A DNA stretch of 15,648 nucleotides. Source: Prevotella sp. UBA1705 (GTDB lineage: Bacteria > Bacteroidota > Bacteroidia > Bacteroidales > Bacteroidaceae). The stretch spans positions 7,000-22,647 of the forward strand of contig DCJH01000037.1 in assembly GCA_002317385.1 (NCBI GenBank). The letters are read 5' to 3'. The position numbers and the translations under genes were made by a program. The notes beneath the pieces were generated by a model. That model did no database searches. It had not been told where the DNA came from and saw only the letters and a list, made by a program, of their open reading frames with translations. Positions 1-5,447 of this stretch are shown here, piece after piece; within the stretch, counting starts at the first letter, position 1; every line of letters begins with the position of its first letter.

Positions 1-579
1 TTTGTAGAGCACCTTGTCGTCGAGGATGTCGCTTTTCACGCGCACATCGCCGCGAATCATATCGTTGACATGGATTTCCTGGCCCAGCTCCACCTTGAAC
101 CGAACCGTATATTGTGCGCCCTCGGCCAGCAGTTGCTCCCACTCGCGGCGCTCCAAGGCCAGCGAATTGCGCATCTGCATACGGGTAGAAGCATCATATT
201 GGAAGTTCTGCACCTCCTCGCGCTTGTGCTCCAACTCCTCGGGCGTGTCGAAAGCATAGTATGCCTTGCCGGCGTCGAGCAGCTGCTTCACATACTCTTT
301 GTAGATGTCGCGACGCTCGCTCTGGCGGTATGGACCATGGTTTCCGCCGAAGCTCACCCCCTCGTCGAACTGAATGCCCAGCCAACGGAATGATTCCAGG
401 ATATACTCTTCGGCCCCGGGCACGAACCGATGAGAGTCGGTATCCTCAATGCGGAATACCAAATCGCCACCGTGCTGGCGGGCAAAGAGATAGTTGAAAA
501 GTGCGGTTCGCACGCCGCCGATATGCAAAGGACCTGTAGGACTGGGTGCAAAGCGCACCCGTACTTTTCTTTCTGACAT
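1..579 (-). CDS. gltX: Glutamyl-tRNA synthetase, N-terminal part (runs off the left edge)
   Basis: Class I aminoacyl-tRNA synthetase that attaches glutamate to tRNA-Glu in the cytoplasm. Translating the minus strand from the ATG at 579 gives 193 codons without a stop to position 1. The N-terminus reads MSERKVRVRFAPSPTGPLHI, which carries the family's opening FAPSPTG segment and the HIGH-type ATP-binding motif (here HIGG, residues about 19-22). It is followed by TALFNYLFAR and FRIEDTD, both typical of the Rossmann catalytic domain of GltX/GlnS. The KMSKS loop and anticodon-binding domain would lie beyond the window, since the family is usually about 500 residues. The gene is divergent from the 7TM-HD gene, with 99 bp between their starts. 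A promoter-like TAATTTTG lies 21 bp before the start. The family assignment is firm. GltX versus GlnS is decided by the FAPSPTG pattern and by Bacteroidales usage. Confidence 0.95.
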   Translation of the reverse strand, partial: MSERKVRVRFAPSPTGPLHIGGVRTALFNYLFARQHGGDLVFRIEDTDSHRFVPGAEEYILESFRWLGIQFDEGVSFGGNHGPYRQSERRDIYKEYVKQLLDAGKAYYAFDTPEELEHKREEVQNFQYDASTRMQMRNSLALERREWEQLLAEGAQYTVRFKVELGQEIHVNDMIRGDVRVKSDILDDKVLYK

Positions 580-600
580 GCTATAAAATCTTATTTTGTG

Positions 601-608
601 CAAAATTA
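601..608 (-). promoter_or_regulatory. Possible -7 promoter element for gltX
   Basis: On the minus strand this reads TAATTTTG, a full match to the Bacteroidetes -7 consensus TAnnTTTG. It ends 21 bp before the gltX ATG. No clear TTTG -33 box is seen at the expected 19-21 bp spacing, so the call rests on one element and its position. Confidence 0.45.
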
Positions 609-657
609 ATACATTTTTTCGATTATACGCTGATTTTTTCGTATTTTCGCAGAGTAA

Positions 658-665
658 TACATTTG
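658..665 (+). promoter_or_regulatory. Possible -7 promoter element for the 7TM-HD gene
   Basis: This reads TACATTTG, matching TAnnTTTG, and ends 13 bp before the ATG at 679, which implies a very short leader. A T-rich run lies at 634-639 where a -33 box could be, but there is no exact TTTG. A related TAATACATTT string occurs at 606-615 and again at 655-664. The call is tentative. Confidence 0.35.
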
Positions 666-678
666 ATAAGAACAGCTC

Positions 679-2751
679 ATGAGCATCATCGAACATATTA
701 ATAAAAAGGAAGAAAGCCACTGGCGGAACATTCTGACTCGCATCGTTCTCGTCATACTTACCACCTTCCTCATCGTTTGGTTCATGCCCAGAAACGAAGG
801 CAAACGGTTTGCCTACGAGGTGGGAGAACCATGGCATTACGGCACCGTCATTGCCAAATACGACTTCCCTATCTACAAGACTGAGGAGGCTTTGGCTAAG
901 GAAAAAGACTCCCTGCTCAGCCAGTTCCAGCCCTATTTCAACTATGATCATGGGGTGGAAACGCACAATATCGAGAAGTTTCGCAAGGACTTCGCCGGCG
1001 GATTGCCCAAACTTCCGGCATCCTTCGAGCCGATTATCATCGACCGTCTGCACCGCCTCTATCAGGCTGGAATTATGGAAACGCCCAACTATAACAGCAT
1101 TTCGAGCAGCGATACCACAGCGCTCGTGCGTGTTATCTTTGGTAAAAACGCAGAGAGTATATTCATCAACTGCGTGTTTTCCACCATGTCGGCCTATGAA
1201 CAGCTGCTCAACGACGAGGCCCTTGCGGGCGAACGCACCGCGCTGCAGCGCCTCAACCTCAACAATTACATAGAACCTAACCTCATCTACGATAAGGAAA
1301 GGTCGGAGACTGCACGCAACGATCTGCTCAGTGGAATATCTCCTGCCAGCGGCATGGTGATGAGCGGGCAGAAGATTATCAGCGTGGGCGACATGGTCAA
1401 CGACTATAACTACCGAGTGCTGAACTCACTGGAGAAGGAGATGGAGCGCCGAAGCGCATCGGAAACTCAGCTTACCAATATGTTTATTGGTAACACGCTC
1501 TATGTCTTTATCCTCGTTCTCACCTTCACGGTATACCTTGCCCTGTTCCGCAAAGACTATTTCAACAAGCCCCGAAGCATAGCCATGGTCTATACGCTCA
1601 TCACGATTTTCCCCATCCTGGTGTCGTTAATGATGGAGCATAGCTACTTCAACTTTAGTGTCTATATCCTGCCATTTGCCTTCGTTCCGGTATTTGTGCG
1701 CGTGTTTATGGACTCCCGGACGGCCTTCGTCTCCCACATGATCATGGTGCTTATCTGTGCTGCGGCGGTGAGATACCAGTTTGAATTTATCTTCGTGCAG
1801 ACCGTGGCGGGCCTCGTAGCCATCTATTCGCTACGCGAAATGTCATCCAGGGCCCAGGTGTTCAAGACTGCACTCATGGTGTTTGTGGCCATGAGTATCA
1901 CCTATTTCACACTGAAACTCATGCAGAGCGGCGAGGAATTCAACCTCGATGCCAGCATATACTATCACTTCCTGATAAACGGAGTGCTGATGTTGCTGGC
2001 CTATCCGTTGATGTATCTCATCGAGAAGGCCTTCGGATTCATATCGATGATCACACTCATCGAGCTGTCGAACACCAACCGCGGACTGCTGCGCAACCTG
2101 AGCGAAGTGGCTCCCGGCACCTTCCAGCACTCCATTACGGTGGGTAATCTGGCCTCGGAGATTGCCAATAAGATAGGTGCCAACAGTACTCTTGTGCGTA
2201 CCGGCGCACTCTATCACGATATTGGAAAGATGATCAATCCAGTGTTTTTCACTGAGAATCAGCAGGGAGGCATCAACCCACACGATAACCTTACCGACAA
2301 GGAGAGTGCCAAAATCATCATCGAGCACGTGCCCAATGGCGTGAAACTGGCTGAGGAAGCCAATCTCCCCGTGGCCATCTGCGACTTCATCCGCACCCAC
2401 CACGGTCGCGGATTGGCCAAGTATTTCTACATCAACTACCAGAATGAGCACCCCGACGAGGTAGTAGACAAGGAGCTTTTCACCTACCCCGGCCCCAATC
2501 CCTACACCCTGGAGCAGGCTATACTGATGATGGCAGACTCGTGTGAAGCGGCCTCCCACTCGCTCAAGGACTATAGCGAGGAGAATATCACAAACCTTGT
2601 GAACAACCTCATTGACCAGCGCGTGGCCGAAGGTTGCTTCAAGGAGTGCAAGATAACATTCTATGATATATCCGTCGCCAAGCAGGTTTTGATAGACCGC
2701 CTCAAGGCCATCTACCACACCCGCATACAGTATCCAGCCAGCAACAAGTAG
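679..2751 (+). CDS. 7TM-HD (PgpH/YqfF-type) membrane phosphodiesterase, probable cyclic-di-AMP hydrolase
   Basis: 690 residues. By family knowledge, PgpH-type proteins hydrolyse the second messenger c-di-AMP with a cytoplasmic HD domain attached to seven membrane helices. Visible order: a first membrane segment at about residues 16-36; an extracytoplasmic domain to about 265; a block of hydrophobic helices at about 268-460; then the HD domain at about 475-670. Candidate metal ligands are H484 in TFQHS, H513-D514 in YHDIGK, H535 in NPHD, H550 in IIEHV, H574-H575 in RTHHG and D620 in MMADS, so the active site looks intact. Length is usual for the family (about 700). The ATG at 679 keeps the first membrane helix intact. 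It is divergent from gltX and followed by a strong hairpin at 2766-2810, which suggests a single-gene unit. The substrate is inferred from the family, not from sequence alone. Confidence 0.88.
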   Translation: MSIIEHINKKEESHWRNILTRIVLVILTTFLIVWFMPRNEGKRFAYEVGEPWHYGTVIAKYDFPIYKTEEALAKEKDSLLSQFQPYFNYDHGVETHNIEKFRKDFAGGLPKLPASFEPIIIDRLHRLYQAGIMETPNYNSISSSDTTALVRVIFGKNAESIFINCVFSTMSAYEQLLNDEALAGERTALQRLNLNNYIEPNLIYDKERSETARNDLLSGISPASGMVMSGQKIISVGDMVNDYNYRVLNSLEKEMERRSASETQLTNMFIGNTLYVFILVLTFTVYLALFRKDYFNKPRSIAMVYTLITIFPILVSLMMEHSYFNFSVYILPFAFVPVFVRVFMDSRTAFVSHMIMVLICAAAVRYQFEFIFVQTVAGLVAIYSLREMSSRAQVFKTALMVFVAMSITYFTLKLMQSGEEFNLDASIYYHFLINGVLMLLAYPLMYLIEKAFGFISMITLIELSNTNRGLLRNLSEVAPGTFQHSITVGNLASEIANKIGANSTLVRTGALYHDIGKMINPVFFTENQQGGINPHDNLTDKESAKIIIEHVPNGVKLAEEANLPVAICDFIRTHHGRGLAKYFYINYQNEHPDEVVDKELFTYPGPNPYTLEQAILMMADSCEAASHSLKDYSEENITNLVNNLIDQRVAEGCFKECKITFYDISVAKQVLIDRLKAIYHTRIQYPASNK

Positions 2752-2765
2752 GTTGGACTTCTGCC

Positions 2766-2810
2766 ATGCGCCCTCCACTCCTATAATATATATAGGTATG
2801 GAGGGCGCAT
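2766..2810 (+). terminator. Strong hairpin just after the 7TM-HD gene, likely 3' end or terminator
   Basis: ATGCGCCCTCCA (2766-2777) pairs perfectly with TGGAGGGCGCAT (2799-2810). After a 2x2 internal loop, a second 6-bp stem CCTATA/TATAGG (2780-2785 and 2791-2796) closes a 5-nt loop. It begins 14 bp after the stop codon. There is no proper T-tract after it (TGTTAGTCCC), so it may protect the 3' end of the mRNA rather than act as a classical intrinsic terminator. Confidence 0.6.
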
Positions 2811-2856
2811 TGTTAGTCCCAAATTTCCGTTCTATTATCCCATTTCAAACTTTTCG

Positions 2857-2893
2857 ACCCCTTTTCCGGTTCAAAACAGACCGAAAAAGGGGT
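2857..2893. repeat. Second intergenic inverted repeat
   Basis: ACCCCTTTTCCGGT (2857-2870) is complementary to ACCGAAAAAGGGGT (2880-2893) with one mismatch in 14 pairs and a 9-nt loop. It is the middle of three consecutive hairpins in the 280-bp gap before the FadL-type gene. Its function is not known. Confidence 0.7.
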
Positions 2894-2897
2894 AAAA

Positions 2898-2927
2898 TGC
2901 TGCACAAACCATGGCATTTGTGCAGCA
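2898..2927. repeat. Third intergenic inverted repeat (perfect 11-bp stem)
   Basis: TGCTGCACAAA (2898-2908) and TTTGTGCAGCA (2917-2927) are perfectly complementary across an 8-nt loop. An A-run follows on the plus strand and AAAA precedes the left arm, so on the minus strand the stem is followed by TTTT. It lies about 70 bp upstream of the promoter-like element of the FadL-type gene. It could be an operator, a minus-strand terminator or a dispersed repeat; sequence alone does not decide. Confidence 0.65.
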
Positions 2928-2996
2928 AAACGGCATTTCTTAGTTAACGTAGTTTAAATAAAAGACCAATTTAAGCGACATTTAGAACACTAATAT

Positions 2997-3004
2997 TACC
3001 TTTG
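2997..3004 (+). promoter_or_regulatory. Likely -7 promoter element of the FadL/OmpP1-type gene
   Basis: TACCTTTG matches TAnnTTTG exactly and sits 27 bp upstream of the ATG at 3032, behind an A/T-rich stretch. A TTG triplet at 3002 that would extend the reading frame lies inside this element, which argues against its use as a start. No good -33 box is visible (TTTA at 2970-2973 is the nearest). Confidence 0.55.
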
Positions 3005-3031
3005 CAGCCAATATTTTTACAAGTTTTTAAG

Positions 3032-4564
3032 ATGACGAAGTTAAAATTTGCTTTCGTAGCCATGGCTATGACCGCAGCACAGGCTACATTTGCAGGTGGC
3101 CTGCTCACCAACACCAATCAGAACGTAGCTTTCAACCGCCACTTCTCCCGTGATGGGGTCATTGGCATTGACGGCGTTTACTTCAACCCGGCCGGCGTGG
3201 CCTTCCTGGGTCAGGGTTCACACATCTCGCTCAACTGGCAGACCGTAATCCAGACCCGAACCATCAAGAACGAATACCCACTCTTTGGCAACAATGTCAA
3301 CAACTCGGGCATCCAGCGCACCTTCCAAGGCAAGGCTTTTGCCCCCGTGCTCCCCTCCATACAGTATGCCTACAACTGGAAAAACTTCTCTTTCCAAACT
3401 AACTTCGCCGTAGGCGGAGGTGGCGGCAAGTGCACCTTCGACGATGGGCTGGGTAGTTTCGAGCGCATTGTATCAGAGACTGCGCTTGCAGCCAGCGGTC
3501 TGGCCCGTGCCATCGACGCCGTGGCTGTGCCCGGAAAGCAAATGTTCAGCAGCGATGCTTACTTCGGTTCCACTGGCAAATACTCCTTCAACAGCTATAT
3601 GCGGGGCCGCCAGTACTACTATGGCCTGTCGCTCGGTGCTGCCTACAAGGTGAATCCTAACCTCAGCGTGTTTGCCGGCGTGCGCGGAGTATATGCTTTG
3701 ACCAACTACTATGGCTATGTGCGCGATATCAAGGTGGGCAGCGTGCCTCTCTACCAGATGCTCGATCCTACGAAGACCAACTCCGCCGATATCGAACTCA
3801 ACTGCGACCAGAGCGGCACAGGATTCACTCCTATCCTCAGCGTTGACTACAAGACCGGGCGCTGGAACGTCGCTGCGAAATATGAATTCAAGACTCGCAT
3901 CCGCCTGAAGAATAAGTCGGTGAACCAGGCTCCGAGCATTGGCAACCTGCCCGCCAACCTTGGTGCCGCCCTGGTGAAGGCCGGTGTGTCGCCTCAGAAC
4001 GCCAATGCCATCCTCACCGCTCCCTCCGTACTGGGTACGATGCAGGCCATCAAAGAGCGCTTCGACGCCGAGCTTGGTGAGGCCACAGGCGAGTTTGAAG
4101 ACGGCAAGAAGGTGCCTGGCGACATCCCTGCCCTGCTCACCGTGGGCGTGGGCTATAATCCCATCGACCCCTTGCGCGTGAATGTGGGCTTCCACTACTA
4201 CTGGGACAAGCAGGCCGAAGCCTACAACCATCGTGAGAAACTGCTCAAGCGCGGCACCATGGAGATGAATGCGGGCGTGGAATACGATGCCAGCAAGCTC
4301 GTCACCGTGAGCGCAGGATGGCAGAATACCAACTACGGACTCACCCCGGAATATATGAACGACAAGTCGTTTGTGGTGAGCTCCAACTCGGTCGGCGCAG
4401 GCGTTTGCCTCCATCTGACCAAGAAAATGAACCTCAACCTTGCTTATTTCTGTACTTTATATGGTCATGAGAAGACCAGTGAAACAGCACTCGGCGGAGA
4501 ATACAAAGCCGACTATACCCGCACCAACCACGTGTTTGGAGCTGGTCTCGATATTGACTTCTAA
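3032..4564 (+). CDS. OmpP1/FadL/TodX-family outer-membrane transport protein
   Basis: 510 residues from the ATG at 3032. Members of this family are 14-strand outer-membrane barrels that let hydrophobic compounds such as fatty acids into the cell; Bacteroidales homologues are sometimes labelled hemin receptors. A signal peptide is clear: MTKLK, a hydrophobic stretch, then ATFA at residues 18-21 with cleavage before GG. The plugging N-terminal segment contains the conserved NPA (residues 52-54, context FNPAGVAFL). Aromatic-rich alternating strands fill the rest, and the protein ends in DIDF with a terminal phenylalanine, as expected for BAM-dependent barrels. A start at the upstream TTG (3002) would add ten residues before the signal peptide and overlaps the promoter-like element, so I reject it. 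The gene stands alone, bracketed by hairpins. The ligand cannot be told from sequence. Confidence 0.88.
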   Translation: MTKLKFAFVAMAMTAAQATFAGGLLTNTNQNVAFNRHFSRDGVIGIDGVYFNPAGVAFLGQGSHISLNWQTVIQTRTIKNEYPLFGNNVNNSGIQRTFQGKAFAPVLPSIQYAYNWKNFSFQTNFAVGGGGGKCTFDDGLGSFERIVSETALAASGLARAIDAVAVPGKQMFSSDAYFGSTGKYSFNSYMRGRQYYYGLSLGAAYKVNPNLSVFAGVRGVYALTNYYGYVRDIKVGSVPLYQMLDPTKTNSADIELNCDQSGTGFTPILSVDYKTGRWNVAAKYEFKTRIRLKNKSVNQAPSIGNLPANLGAALVKAGVSPQNANAILTAPSVLGTMQAIKERFDAELGEATGEFEDGKKVPGDIPALLTVGVGYNPIDPLRVNVGFHYYWDKQAEAYNHREKLLKRGTMEMNAGVEYDASKLVTVSAGWQNTNYGLTPEYMNDKSFVVSSNSVGAGVCLHLTKKMNLNLAYFCTLYGHEKTSETALGGEYKADYTRTNHVFGAGLDIDF

Positions 4565-4589
4565 TCTAATATCAGGATAACATACCTCA

Positions 4590-4605
4590 CCGACCATCTG
4601 GTCGG
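4590..4605. repeat. Short perfect hairpin after the FadL-type gene
   Basis: CCGACC (4590-4595) and GGTCGG (4600-4605) flank the tetraloop ATCT, 25 bp after the stop codon. It precedes the larger hairpin at 4627-4664 and may belong to the same 3' end structure. Confidence 0.45.
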
Positions 4606-4626
4606 AACGAATTCGCCTTCAAGAGA

Positions 4627-4664
4627 AAGCCTCCGGAAGTATTGTTTGATACTTTCGGGGGCTT
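4627..4664 (+). terminator. Likely terminator hairpin of the FadL-type gene
   Basis: AAGCCTCCGGAAGTAT (4627-4642) pairs over 16 positions with ATACTTTCGGGGGCTT (4649-4664). The two non-Watson-Crick positions are both G-U wobbles when read as plus-strand RNA. The loop is 6 nt, and the tail CTTAGTTCT is moderately T-rich. It sits 62 bp after the stop codon. Confidence 0.65.
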
Positions 4665-4830
4665 CTTAGTTCTATCCATTGCCCTCCCGCGGGGCTTCCT
4701 TTGCCATTCACCATGGTTTGAACGAGATAGAAACGGGAGAGTGACCAGTGGTTTTTAGCGTAAGTTTTTGTTGAAACCACAGATGCCACGGATGGTACAG
4801 ATAAATAGAATAATATCTTTCGTGACATCC

Positions 4831-4978
4831 GTGGTTAACTACGATCAGCAATGTATAAAAGCAAAAAAAAACGGGTATCCTATTTTCGAGAAGGATAGCA
4901 AACGAGGAATGTCCCGTGGTTTTCAGTGTAAGTTTTTGTTGAAACCACGGATGGCACGGATGGCACAGATGAAGAGAA
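4831..4978 (+). repeat. Direct repeat copy 1 (148 bp)
   Basis: This runs from GTGGTTAACTACGATCAGC to GGCACAGATGAAGAGAA and matches 5206-5353 with no indels at a constant 375-bp offset. I count four substitutions, about 97% identity. Inside is a small hairpin TATCCT/AGGATA around an ATTTTCGAGA loop. Confidence 0.85.
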
Positions 4979-4981
4979 GGC

Positions 4982-5172
4982 CCTTCACCACTGATTCCAC
5001 CAAGCCGCAAGCGGCGATGGATGGCACGGATGTTTTATGCTCCATCCGGACTGAAATAAAAGCGAAAAATAGTAATTGAATCACTCAAATCATTCTTGTT
5101 GCCCACGTCTTCCCGGTATATCATCTGTGCCATCCGTCGCCGCTTGCGGCTTCGTGGAATCAGTGGTGAAGG
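4982..5172. repeat. Long inverted repeat (51-bp arms) around an 89-bp centre
   Basis: The left arm (4982-5032) and right arm (5122-5172) are reverse complements at 48 of 51 positions. Each arm carries the minor hairpin GCCGC-AA-GCGGC and one CACGGATG/CATCCGTC-type block. The 89-bp centre (5033-5121) is unrelated, A/T-rich DNA with no gene. The structure lies between the two 148-bp direct copies. Confidence 0.85.
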
Positions 5173-5205
5173 AGACCAATATCATTCGTGACATCCGTAA
5201 CATCC

Positions 5206-5353
5206 GTGGTTAACTACGATCAGCAATGTATAAAAGCAAGAAAAAACGGGTGTCCTATTTTCGAGAAGGATAGCAAACGAGGAATGGCCCGTGGTTTTCA
5301 GTGTAAGTTTTTGTTGAAACCACGGATGACACGGATGGCACAGATGAAGAGAA
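5206..5353 (+). repeat. Direct repeat copy 2 (148 bp)
   Basis: This is the partner of 4831-4978 at about 97% identity. It is preceded by CGTGACATCCGTAACATCC (the other copy has CGTGACATCC only, so one 9-bp step was gained or lost). It is followed by the closing mirror block at 5370-5388. Confidence 0.85.
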
Positions 5354-5423
5354 TAATATGATTTGTGAAATCCGTGGCATCCGTGGTTAATAGTAATCGA
5401 GGGCTTGAAAGCGGAAGAAAGGT

Positions 5424-5447
5424 AGGGTGAGGCCCGATCGCCACCCT
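5424..5447 (-). terminator. Possible priA terminator
   Basis: Read on the minus strand, AGGGTG (5447-5442 region) directly after the priA stop pairs with CACCCT (5429-5424). A short GC-rich inner stem with a bulge lies between them, and the following minus-strand sequence, ACCTTTCTTCC, is pyrimidine-rich. The stem is short, so confidence is moderate. Confidence 0.4.

Larger units (their letters stand above)
4745..5392. repeat. Complex of dispersed-type repeats filling the gap before priA
   Basis: No gene is supported between 4565 and 5447. A module starting with GTGGTTT, running through a T-rich loop to AAACCAC, then tandem GCACGGATG-type 9-mers (CACGGATGGCACAGATG) occurs at 4748, 4915 and 5291. 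Each copy of the first part can fold on itself through GTGGTTT/AAACCAC. The last copy is closed by a mirror block: 5318-5336 pairs with 5370-5388 in 18 of 19 positions. Complementary CATCCGTGG blocks also occur at 4826 and 5200. Two long direct copies and one long inverted pair, listed separately, sit inside. There is no transposase, no even spacer pattern and no plausible protein. Short CCACGGATG-type tandem hairpins recur between genes in many bacterial genomes by general knowledge; whether this one does is untested. Confidence 0.8.

Noticed and set aside
1843..2778. 311-codon minus-strand frame opposite the HD domain
   Set aside because: It overlaps the catalytic HD domain on the plus strand and runs into the terminator-like hairpin; no family is recognisable.
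3473..4414. 313-codon minus-strand frame opposite the FadL-type gene
   Set aside because: The plus strand encodes a full barrel with signal peptide and terminal F; the minus frame is H- and V-rich with no domain.
4619..5079. Three small open frames (4619-4828 minus, 4708-5010 minus, 4768-5079 plus) in the repeat region
   Set aside because: They consist of translated repeat units (the minus frames share the same repeated peptide), cross hairpins, and have no plausible leader or domain.
4745..5392. CRISPR array
   Set aside because: Repeats differ in length and orientation, the units are palindromic at several scales, spacers are not of even size, and no cas genes are present.
4565..5447. Insertion sequence or prophage remnant
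   Set aside because: There is no transposase, integrase or phage-like peptide in any frame, and no clear target-site duplication; only non-coding repeats are seen.
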